From NCBI GenBank assembly GCA_030433195.1, contig JAUIME010000240.1, forward strand, positions 1-7,444: a stretch of 7,444 nt of DNA, written 5' to 3'. Position 1 is the stretch's first letter. Every line of letters begins with the position of its first letter. The stretch is from a bacterium. Its GTDB lineage: Bacteria > Planctomycetota > JACOTG01 > JAUIME01. The position numbers and the translations under genes are program-made. Shown here piece by piece: positions 1 through 5,734 of the stretch. The notes under the pieces were generated by a model that made no database searches, was not told the DNA's origin, and saw only the letters and a list, made by a program, of their open reading frames with translations.

Positions 1-867
1 CAGCAGGTCATCATCACCCAGTTCGGGAAGCCGGTCGGCGATCCCGTGACCGAAGCCGGTCTGCATTTCAAGATGCCGTTCATCCAAGACGTCAACCGGA
101 TCGAGAAGCAGATTCTCGAGTGGGACGGTCAGCGCACGGAGATGCCGACGCGGGACAAGCTCTACATCGCGGTCGACACGTTCGGTCGTTGGCGGATCAC
201 GGAGCCGCTCGAGTACTTCCGACGCCTACGAGACGAGCGCAGCGCTCAGTCGCGTCTCGACGACATCCTCGGTAGCGAGACGCGCAACGCGATCGCGCGG
301 CACAACCTCATCGAGGTCATCCGCACGACGAAGGATCGCGTGCCGACCACCGACGAGACGCTCGAAGAGCTCGCGGAAGCCGCGGGCGCGACGAGCTCGA
401 TCGGGATCCTGCAGCCGATCAGCAAGGGCCGCCAGAAGATCGAGGAAGAGATCCAAGCTGCCGCGAAGGTGAAGCTCGCGGAGTTCGGGATCGAGTTGCT
501 CGACGTTCGCTTCAAGCGGATCAACTACATGATCTCCGAGCGCCAGCAGATCGCGTCGCGATTCCGGTCGGAAGGCGAGGGCGAGGCCGCGCGAATCCTC
601 GGGGACAAGCAGCGCGACCTGAGCACGATCGAATCGGAGGCGTACAAGAGCGTGCAGACGATCCGCGGCGAAGCCGACGCGCGGGCCACGGAGATCTACG
701 CGGCAGCGTACGGTCAGACCGCCGAAGCCCGGGATTTGTACGAATTCGTGAAGACGATGGAGACGTACCGCACCGTGATCGGACCCGAGAGCACGCTCGT
801 GTTCTCGACCGACGGGGACCTCTTCCGGTTCCTCGACGATCAGTTGGGGACGCGCCGCCGCGAGTGA
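1..867 (+). CDS. hflC: HflC, membrane SPFH/band-7 modulator of FtsH protease (5' end missing)
   Basis: The open frame enters from the left edge and ends at TGA 865-867, giving 288 visible codons. E. coli HflC has about 334 residues, so the N-terminal membrane anchor and start lie outside the window. The visible part begins in the band-7 (SPFH) domain with QQVIITQFGKPVGDPVTEAG. It continues through the family's conserved region around visible residues 180-200 (ERQQIASRFRSEGEGEAA), which is strongly HflC-like. After this comes a charged, Ala/Glu-rich helical or coiled-coil segment (about 195-245), then the typical tail YRTVIGPESTLVFSTDGDLFRFL. In known systems HflC pairs with HflK in a large periplasm-facing complex around the FtsH AAA+ protease and limits its access to membrane substrates. 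The partner hflK would be expected immediately upstream, outside the window. A strong hairpin follows the stop, so this is probably the last gene of its operon. The HflC assignment is firm; assignment to another SPFH subfamily is unlikely because of the ERQQIA..FR.EGE motif. Confidence 0.93.
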   Translation, partial: QQVIITQFGKPVGDPVTEAGLHFKMPFIQDVNRIEKQILEWDGQRTEMPTRDKLYIAVDTFGRWRITEPLEYFRRLRDERSAQSRLDDILGSETRNAIARHNLIEVIRTTKDRVPTTDETLEELAEAAGATSSIGILQPISKGRQKIEEEIQAAAKVKLAEFGIELLDVRFKRINYMISERQQIASRFRSEGEGEAARILGDKQRDLSTIESEAYKSVQTIRGEADARATEIYAAAYGQTAEARDLYEFVKTMETYRTVIGPESTLVFSTDGDLFRFLDDQLGTRRRE

Positions 868-911
868 CGTCGGCGGCGACGCCGCCACGCCTCGAAACCG
901 AAACGATCCGA

Positions 912-941
912 CCGACGCCCGCCCGAAACGGCGGGCGTCGG
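912..941 (+). terminator. Likely hflC transcription terminator (12-bp perfect hairpin)
   Basis: The arm CCGACGCCCGCC (912-923) is perfectly complementary to GGCGGGCGTCGG (930-941), with a six-base loop CGAAAC. It lies 44 bases after the hflC stop codon. There is no U-tract after the stem (CATGTCCCC follows), so it is not a canonical intrinsic terminator. Such GC-rich, tail-less stems are common after operons in high-GC bacteria and may stop transcription or protect the 3' end of the mRNA. Confidence 0.65.
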
Positions 942-943
942 CA

Positions 944-969
944 TGTCCCCACCGCCTGTCCCCACCGCA
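944..969. repeat. 13-base tandem repeat, two copies
   Basis: TGTCCCCACCGCC (944-956) is followed directly by TGTCCCCACCGCA (957-969), a match at 12 of 13 bases. A degenerate third unit may follow (TGCCCCACTGGC, 970-981). The repeat sits immediately after the terminator-like stem. Its role is unknown; it may be slippage-derived or a binding site. Confidence 0.6.
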
Positions 970-1022
970 TGCCCCACTGGCTGCCGCGTGTCCAAGGCCC
1001 TCCCAGCTCGCACGTCGACTCC

Positions 1023-1044
1023 CCGCACACGCGAAAGTGTGCGG
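1023..1044. repeat. 8-bp inverted repeat (hairpin) in the leader/promoter region
   Basis: CCGCACAC (1023-1030) pairs perfectly with GTGTGCGG (1037-1044) across the six-base loop GCGAAA. TTT follows the right arm, so a weak terminator is possible. However, its position about 200 bases upstream of the DUF4397 gene and more than 150 bases after hflC also fits an operator or RNA structure. The right arm is the start of the direct repeat at 1038-1076. Confidence 0.5.
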
Positions 1045-1076
1045 TTTCGAGACACGCCACTGTGCGGCTTCGTGAC
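1038..1076. repeat. 16-base imperfect direct repeat, 23-base period
   Basis: TGTGCGGTTTCGAGAC (1038-1053) recurs as TGTGCGGCTTCGTGAC (1061-1076), identical at 14 of 16 bases. The two copies start 23 bases apart, close to two helical turns, as for paired operator sites. The left arm at 1023-1029 (CCGCACA) can pair with either copy, so two mutually exclusive stems are possible in RNA. No regulator is known for this site. Confidence 0.5.
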
Positions 1077-1244
1077 GAAACGCGCCGATTCGCGAAAAAC
1101 CTTTCTCGACACTCCGGTCTCTGAATCCGTGGCCGAGCCGCGGTCGAAGCTCGCAGTGATTCGTGCGCCGAATTCGGGTGTTCGAATCGAGTCCTCGGGA
1201 GAACCGAAGCGCCCGTTTTTCGAAATCGAGAGAGGAGGGTTTTC

Positions 1245-2096
1245 ATGCAGCTCATGCAAACGATGCGCATCTCGACCTTGTTCTTCGCCGGCTTGTTCGT
1301 CGCGATCGCGACGACGACGGCACACGCTCAGGAGCCGGCCAACGTGCGCGTCGCGCACTTGTCACCGGATGCTCCGGCGGTCGACGTTCTCGTCGACGGC
1401 GCCGTCGCGTTCCCGAACGTCATGTACCCGAGCACCACGGCCTACGCGGAGCTTCCCGCGGGTACGTACAACATCCAGGTCGTGCCCGCCGGCCAGACCG
1501 AACCCGTCGTGATCGACGTGGACCTCACGTTCGCGGAGGGAACGAGCTACACGGCTGCGGCCGTCAACACGCTCGCGAACATCGAGCCGCTTCTCCTGGT
1601 CGACGACAACACGTTGAGCCCGGATCGCGGCCGACTGCGATTCGTGCACGCGTCGCCGAATGCGCCCGCCGTCGACATCGCGATCGCGAACGGAGGACCG
1701 GTGCTCTACCGCAACGTGATGTTCAAGGAAGCGCGACCGTATCGTCAGGGGCCGGCCGGCACGTACGACCTCGAAGTGCGACTCGCCGGAACCGAGACGG
1801 TCGTTCTCGACGTTCCCGGTGTCGAGATCATTCCGAATCGCGTTCTGACCGTGTTCGCGATCGGTCTCGTCGAAGGAGAGCCGCCGCTTTCGGTGCTCGC
1901 CTCGCTCGACGCGAAATGCTTCGTCGACCTCGACGACAACGGCGCCATCGACATCGCCGACGTCGTGCGTTTCGCGGAGCTCTACGAAACGCGTGACCTT
2001 TCGCTCGACTTCGATCGGAATGGCGTCGTGAACCGCACCGACGCGTTCATCTTTCTCGAGAAGTGGCAGGTCAGCGACGAAGTCTGCGACTGCTGA
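1245..2096 (+). CDS. Secreted protein with two DUF4397 repeats and a C-terminal dockerin-like Ca-binding domain
   Basis: The gene encodes 283 residues. The ATG at 1245 is chosen because AGGAGG (1233-1238) lies six bases upstream; ATGs at codons 4 and 7 are less well placed. Residues 1-28 form a Sec signal peptide (hydrophobic 9-22, AHA before Q29). Two related DUF4397-type repeats follow. The first begins VRVAHLSPDAPAVDVLVDG (34-52) and reaches about residue 120; the second begins LRFVHASPNAPAVDI (131-145) and ends near 220. Each has a later PAGTY motif (71-75, 170-174). The tail has two EF-hand-like loops of dockerin type: DLDDNGAIDIAD (228-239) and DFDRNGVVNRTD (255-266). Both keep ligands at positions 1, 3, 5, 9 and 12. 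Three cysteines (225, 281, 283) flank the pair. Dockerin-type repeats in Planctomycetota are usually on exported proteins outside true cellulosomes, so display or protein-protein attachment is an inference. No enzyme active site is visible. The gene appears to be a single transcription unit. Confidence 0.88.
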   Translation: MQLMQTMRISTLFFAGLFVAIATTTAHAQEPANVRVAHLSPDAPAVDVLVDGAVAFPNVMYPSTTAYAELPAGTYNIQVVPAGQTEPVVIDVDLTFAEGTSYTAAAVNTLANIEPLLLVDDNTLSPDRGRLRFVHASPNAPAVDIAIANGGPVLYRNVMFKEARPYRQGPAGTYDLEVRLAGTETVVLDVPGVEIIPNRVLTVFAIGLVEGEPPLSVLASLDAKCFVDLDDNGAIDIADVVRFAELYETRDLSLDFDRNGVVNRTDAFIFLEKWQVSDEVCDC

Positions 2097-2140
2097 TTCG
2101 AGAGAGTCGTAACGAAACAACCCACCCTTTTCCGATGCAT

Positions 2141-2174
2141 CCCGATCCGCGTCGAACCGTCGGCGCGGATCGGG
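2141..2174. terminator. Likely bidirectional terminator between convergent genes
   Basis: CCCGATCCGCG (2141-2151) is the exact reverse complement of CGCGGATCGGG (2164-2174), an 11-bp stem with a 12-base loop. It lies 44 bases after the stop of the DUF4397 gene and 21 bases beyond the stop of the oppositely oriented aminotransferase. On the plus strand the pyrimidine-rich TCTTCGTCGTC follows; on the minus strand there is no T-run. The position between two converging genes supports termination of both. Confidence 0.65.
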
Positions 2175-2195
2175 TCTTCGTCGTCGCGAAGCGGC

Positions 2196-3563
2196 CTACG
2201 ATCGCGGATTGGCGGCGGCGCCGGTCCACTCGACGATGCGATCGATGGCGGCCGACATCTCCGGCGCAATGGAGCGCACGAAGGCGCCGTTGAGCTTCGC
2301 GTCGGACGCGACGGGTTCGATCGCGTCGAGCGCCTTCTCTCCGTCGAAGTCGACGAACGCCATGCGCGCCGTGAGCTCCGACTCGGGGCGCCCGAAAGCG
2401 CTACCCGGAAGAATCGCCACGCCGGCCTCTTCGAGCAGGTGCTCGCAAAGCGCGACGCTCGTCGTGATGTTCCTTGCGGCCAGCTCGTCGCGGTAGTTCT
2501 CGAAGTCGAGGAAGAGGTAGAAGGCTCCGCGAGGCGGCTCGACACGGATCCCCGCGTTCGACAGATGGTTCACGATCCATCGAGCGAGCGTCGACAGTAC
2601 GCGTCGTGAGTGCTTCAGGTAGCGCTCGATGTCGGGTCCGCCTTGGAACGCGCGGACGGCTGCGTGTTGGATCGGCGCGCTCGTCGCCGTGTACGTCTCG
2701 CTCGCCACGGCCGCCATTGCGTCGAGGAGCCAACGCATGCCGGTCGGGAAGACGAAGTGCCCGATGCGCCACCCGCCGGCGCCGCACCACTTGCTCAGGC
2801 CGCTGCTGATGATCGTGCCTTCGGGGTAGAAGCGCGAGATCGAGACGTGCTGTCCCTTGTAGTGCAGGTCGGAGTAGATTTCGTCCGAGAGCAACACCAC
2901 CTTGTTCTCGCGCGCGACGCGAGCGAGGCCCTTCAGCTCTTCGAGCTTGTAGGTGCCGCCCGTCGGATTGTTCGGGTAGTTGAGGATCACGATGCGCGGT
3001 CGACCGGGATCCATGTCGCACAGCGCCTGGAGTTGATCCGGCATGAGCTGCCAGCGGTCGACGCTTCGTGTCTGGATCCACTGAACCTGACGGCCGATGA
3101 TCCCGGCTTGCGGCGCGTACGACACCCACGTCGGTGTGGGGATGACGAGATCGCCGTAGTACACGAGCTGGATCAGGAACATGAGCTCCTTGGATCCGGG
3201 GCCGACGAGCACGTCGGCGGCCGTGGCCGGCACGTCTTCTTTGCGCCGGTGGTAGTCGGCGATCGCCTCGCGAAGGGCCGGGAGCCCCTTCACCGGAAGG
3301 TAGTCCTTCTGGAAGGCGTTCTCCTGGAGCGAGCGCACCACCGATTGAGGCACCGGGAAGGGCGATTGCCCGAGTCCGAGCTTGCAAATCGTTCGGCCTT
3401 GGCGCCGGAGTTCGTCGCTGCGCTCGTTGATCGCGACCGTCGCCGAGGGCAGCCGGCCGCGTACGTTGAGATTGAGATGGACGTCGAGTGCGCGGTTGCG
3501 CGCGCTGTAGGCTCGTCGGCGTCGTTCGTGTCCCGTGCCCACCGATTCCGGGGTCGGATCCAT
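2196..3563 (-). CDS. PLP-dependent aminotransferase, class I/II (fold type I)
   Basis: The gene encodes 455 residues. On the minus strand it starts at ATG (3563-3561) and stops at TAG (2198-2196). A weak purine-rich site (AAAAGG) lies nine bases before the ATG. The frame stays open further upstream, but that stretch is Arg/Pro-rich and not family-like. The aspartate-aminotransferase-type core is complete. It includes LGLGQSPFPVP (62-72), YLPVKGLPALREAIADY (88-104), GPGSKELMF (121-129) for phosphate-side contacts, NYPNNPTGG (195-203) with the PLP-contacting Asn199, and SDEIY (226-230) with Asp227 and Tyr230. SSGLSKW (253-259) carries the Schiff-base Lys258; Arg266 follows in GGWRIG. Arg400 (TARMAFVDF) fits the substrate carboxylate arginine. 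It should move an amino group between an amino acid and a 2-oxo acid in the cytoplasm; the substrate cannot be read from sequence. The basic first 25 or so residues precede the usual family start and may be disordered. It is divergent from the neighbouring operon, so regulation may be shared. Confidence 0.92.
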   Translation of the reverse strand: MDPTPESVGTGHERRRRAYSARNRALDVHLNLNVRGRLPSATVAINERSDELRRQGRTICKLGLGQSPFPVPQSVVRSLQENAFQKDYLPVKGLPALREAIADYHRRKEDVPATAADVLVGPGSKELMFLIQLVYYGDLVIPTPTWVSYAPQAGIIGRQVQWIQTRSVDRWQLMPDQLQALCDMDPGRPRIVILNYPNNPTGGTYKLEELKGLARVARENKVVLLSDEIYSDLHYKGQHVSISRFYPEGTIISSGLSKWCGAGGWRIGHFVFPTGMRWLLDAMAAVASETYTATSAPIQHAAVRAFQGGPDIERYLKHSRRVLSTLARWIVNHLSNAGIRVEPPRGAFYLFLDFENYRDELAARNITTSVALCEHLLEEAGVAILPGSAFGRPESELTARMAFVDFDGEKALDAIEPVASDAKLNGAFVRSIAPEMSAAIDRIVEWTGAAANPRS

Positions 3564-3765
3564 GGTGAATCGCCTTTTCTTTCGGACGTCGAGTGCTTCG
3601 CCTCCGCGGCGGCTCGGGCGGGCGCCCGCACTCGCGGCGAAAGGCTCCTTCCAGTAACTTCGACCGGAGAGACCGGAATCCTGTTCGGTTTCTCGACAAC
3701 GCGCGACGCGTTGCGGATCTTCGATGCAGCCGGCGTGGAATCGGTGACACTCCGCGGCCCGATCT

Positions 3766-3778
3766 CCGGTAGTACCGG
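3766..3778. repeat. Hyphenated palindrome CCGGTA-G-TACCGG, possible operator
   Basis: Two 6-base half-sites in perfect inverted symmetry around a single G, 88 bases before the GTG start at 3866. The one-base centre cannot form a hairpin loop without opening base pairs, so a dimeric DNA-binding protein is a more natural reader than an RNA structure. It is short and GC-rich, so chance is a real alternative. Confidence 0.3.
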
Positions 3779-3853
3779 GGTGGAGGCCGTCACCGAGGTC
3801 CTCGATTCGAAGACGAGCGCGCTCGCCGCGCGCCGAACGCAATTCCTTCTCGC

Positions 3854-3860
3854 AGGAGGT
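3854..3860 (+). promoter_or_regulatory. Ribosome binding site fixing a GTG start
   Basis: AGGAGGT is a near-perfect anti-16S match and ends five bases before GTG 3866-3868. It decides the start of the 622-residue exported protein. The first codons then give a signal peptide (MKRLVACLTL...), which no later start would preserve. Confidence 0.85.
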
Positions 3861-3865
3861 GTAAC

Positions 3866-5734
3866 GTGAAACGACTCGTCGCATGTCTGACGCTGTCCGT
3901 CGTCGTGGCGGGGATCGGGCTCTCGACGGAGGTCGGCCTTGGTAGCAAGGCGACCGCGGCCGAGCCGACGCCGAACGCCGGGTCGTCCCCGTCGGCCGGC
4001 GCGAGCCGCTACTTGCCGGTGGACCTCGTGGGGGCCGCGTTCTTGCGAGGCGGAGACCGAGCCGTCGGGGAGCTCTACGAGACACTCGAGGAACTCGGAG
4101 TGACCCGCTCGGCGGCGTGGACCGAGATTCTCGCGGCGCCGAAGCTGCAGGGGCCGAAGTTCGCGTGGGCGGGCGTCACGGCGAGCGCGGGCACCGACGC
4201 CCTCGGTGGGCTCGCGGCGATGCTGGGGTCGGAACTCGCGGTCGGCATCCGGCCGCCCGCCTCGAAGCCGGACGAAGGTGGGAAGTCCGATCCCGATTGG
4301 ATCCTCGTCGCCGTCGTACGCGAGCCCGACGTGGTCGGCAAGATGCTCGGCAGCGTTCATGCAATGGCGGGTCTGCCGGACGAGGCGCGCACGCGCTCCA
4401 TCGGCGGAGTCGACGTCCACGTCAGCAAGCCGGACTTGTGCCATGCCTTCACGGGGGATGCGCTGTTGATCTCGAATCGGTTCGAGTTGCTGCGCGACTC
4501 GTTGAAGAGAGCGAAGGGTGGCGGCCTCGCGTCGACGTCGGCGTTTCGGACGGCCGCCTCGCGCGTGGCGTCCGATGCGATCGCCTGGCTCTACGCGGAC
4601 GGAGACGCGATCCGCCGGCTCGCGGGGGTGTCCGGGCCGATCACGCCGCGCCTCGAAGAGCCGCTCGGCGGACTGTTGTTCGGCGGGCTCGCGCAGCGAG
4701 TAGCGAACGCGGACCTCGCCATGGCGCAGCTGCGCTCGCTGCCCGAGGGCGGGGGACTCCGCTTGGAGGCGCACGCGAGATCGGAAGCCGCACTCCCTGC
4801 TTCGCACCGCGGATTCCCGATCGCCGAGTCGACGTCGGCGGCTCGAGGCGTCGGATCCCCGGTCGACGAGTGTATGGCCGTGATGACCGTCGAGCGCGAC
4901 TGGGCCGATCTGTTCGCGGAGCGCGAGGCCCTGCTGCAGCTTCCGGCGGCCGCGAAGATGGTCGAGTTCGCGGCCACGATGACTACGCTCCTCGGCGGCC
5001 TCGACTTCATCGAGGAGTTTCTGCCGGCGCTGCGAGGGCCGTTGCAGCTCGTCGCGACGCCACGGGATCCCGCGACCACGACCTACGACGCGAAGCCGCT
5101 GCTGCCCGCGTTCGCGCTGGTCGCGCCCGTCGATGCGCCTGTTACGGCGGGAGTGCCCTGGGTTCGTCGCTTCGAGTCGGGGGCGCTGATGCTCTTCGCC
5201 TTCGTGAACTTCGAAGCGTCCCAGCGCGGCGATCCCAATCTGCTCATCGAACTCGAGTCGGTTGGCGACGCGCGCGTGCTCTCGGCCGAGTTCCCGCCGC
5301 CTCCGTCTCGAGGCCGCGAAGCCCGCGGCGTGCGTTACAACTTCGAGCCGGCGGTCGCGTGTGTCGACGACTTCGTCGTGCTGGCGTCGACGCGCGAGGC
5401 CGCGCACGCAACGGTCGCGGCCATTCGCGCAGGGACGTTCGCCCGAGCTTCCGATGGCGTGGACGCGCTGCGGCTCGATGGCCCGCTCGTGCACGCGCTG
5501 CTCGCAAAGAATCGCGACGAGCTCGTCGCGAATCGCATGCTGAAGCACGACGAGTCGCGGGACGCGGCGAGTACGGCGGTCGATGCGGGCCTCGAATGGC
5601 TGAAGCTCGTGCAGGGAGTCGAGGCGCGGTCTCGCCTCGGTGAGAAGGACGCCGAGATCGTCCTCGACGTTCGTGTCGGAGGAGCCATTCCGACGGACAC
5701 GCGACAGTCGTCGCGACGAGGGGCCGCGCGATGA
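3866..5734 (+). CDS. Exported protein of unknown function, DUF3352-like
   Basis: The gene encodes 622 residues with a GTG start, fixed by AGGAGGT five bases upstream. Residues 1-32 look like a Sec signal peptide: MKR, hydrophobic 4-19, likely cleavage near A31/A32 (KATAAE). Cys7 lies within the hydrophobic core and is not a lipobox. After a Pro/Ser/Gly-rich linker (33-47) comes a mixed alpha/beta body with no catalytic motif I recognise. The stretch GDALLISNRFELLRDSLKR (197-215), then AFRTAASRV and IAWLYADGDAIR (239-250), follows the pattern of DUF3352-type envelope proteins. So does LDFIEEFLPALRGPLQLVATP (379-399). A second similar block, DDFVVLASTREAAHATVAAIR (501-521), suggests an internal duplication. 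The last residues (612-622) are basic and probably disordered. The gene ends in an ATGA overlap with the DUF1800 gene, so the two are probably co-translated. The DUF3352 link is recalled by pattern and uncertain; the coding call is firm. Confidence 0.85.
   Translation: MKRLVACLTLSVVVAGIGLSTEVGLGSKATAAEPTPNAGSSPSAGASRYLPVDLVGAAFLRGGDRAVGELYETLEELGVTRSAAWTEILAAPKLQGPKFAWAGVTASAGTDALGGLAAMLGSELAVGIRPPASKPDEGGKSDPDWILVAVVREPDVVGKMLGSVHAMAGLPDEARTRSIGGVDVHVSKPDLCHAFTGDALLISNRFELLRDSLKRAKGGGLASTSAFRTAASRVASDAIAWLYADGDAIRRLAGVSGPITPRLEEPLGGLLFGGLAQRVANADLAMAQLRSLPEGGGLRLEAHARSEAALPASHRGFPIAESTSAARGVGSPVDECMAVMTVERDWADLFAEREALLQLPAAAKMVEFAATMTTLLGGLDFIEEFLPALRGPLQLVATPRDPATTTYDAKPLLPAFALVAPVDAPVTAGVPWVRRFESGALMLFAFVNFEASQRGDPNLLIELESVGDARVLSAEFPPPPSRGREARGVRYNFEPAVACVDDFVVLASTREAAHATVAAIRAGTFARASDGVDALRLDGPLVHALLAKNRDELVANRMLKHDESRDAASTAVDAGLEWLKLVQGVEARSRLGEKDAEIVLDVRVGGAIPTDTRQSSRRGAAR

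Larger units (their letters stand above)
868..1244. other. Structured non-coding region between hflC and the DUF4397 gene
   Basis: I see no convincing gene in these 377 bases. Short frames here translate to Arg/Pro/His-rich sequence and run through the terminator stem. Contents in order: a small hairpin directly after the hflC stop (GGCGGC 872-877, loop GAC, GCCGCC 881-886); a 12-bp hairpin (912-941); a 13-base tandem repeat (944-969); an 8-bp hairpin (1023-1044); and a 16-base imperfect direct repeat (1038-1076). The last 160 bases have less GC-rich patches such as GCGAAAAACCTTTCTCGACA (1091-1110) and CGTTTTTCGAAAT (1214-1226). The promoter of the downstream gene should lie in this half, but I cannot pick a convincing -35/-10 pair. 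A palindrome CCGAATTCGG sits at 1168-1177. The Shine-Dalgarno sequence AGGAGG is at 1233-1238. Confidence 0.7.
3564..3865. other. Divergent promoter region between the aminotransferase and the 3866 operon
   Basis: These 302 bases separate two genes transcribed away from each other, so they should hold both promoters. I cannot identify a convincing consensus -35/-10 pair in either direction. Visible elements: a 12-base palindrome GCGGGCGCCCGC (3618-3629); a repeated GACCGGA (3662-3668 and 3671-3677); a hyphenated palindrome CCGGTAGTACCGG (3766-3778); and the Shine-Dalgarno AGGAGGT (3854-3860). The plus-strand frame ending at TGA 3867-3869 is open through the region and has coding-like base use in its last 62 codons (see findings). 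It has no well-supported start, so I do not call it a gene. Confidence 0.55.

Noticed and set aside
944..1076. CRISPR-like or mobile-element repeats
   Set aside because: Only two copies of each short repeat, no regular spacers, no cas genes, no transposase and no flanking target duplications.
864..1124. An 86-codon frame starting with GTG overlapping the hflC stop (GTGA)
   Set aside because: It reads through the 12-bp terminator stem and the tandem repeat, has no ribosome site of note, and gives Pro/Arg/His-rich sequence. It also shows that GTGA overlaps occur by chance here.
943..1512. A 189-codon plus-strand frame into the DUF4397 gene
   Set aside because: Ser/Arg/Thr-rich out-of-frame shadow; the DUF4397 frame has the signal peptide, ribosome site and domain repeats.
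2610..3866. A 419-codon plus-strand frame antisense to the aminotransferase
   Set aside because: Most of it mirrors the well-supported aminotransferase. Only its last 60 or so codons, beyond that gene, look coding-like; these are reported separately as a finding.
3866..3961. Lipoprotein signal for the 622-residue protein based on Cys7
   Set aside because: Cys7 lies near the start of the hydrophobic core with no LxxC lipobox at its end; a Sec type I signal fits better.
3564..4085. Extending the aminotransferase upstream to a start near 4085
   Set aside because: The extra 174 residues are Arg/Pro-rich, unlike the family, and would overlap the start of the divergent exported-protein gene with its strong ribosome site.
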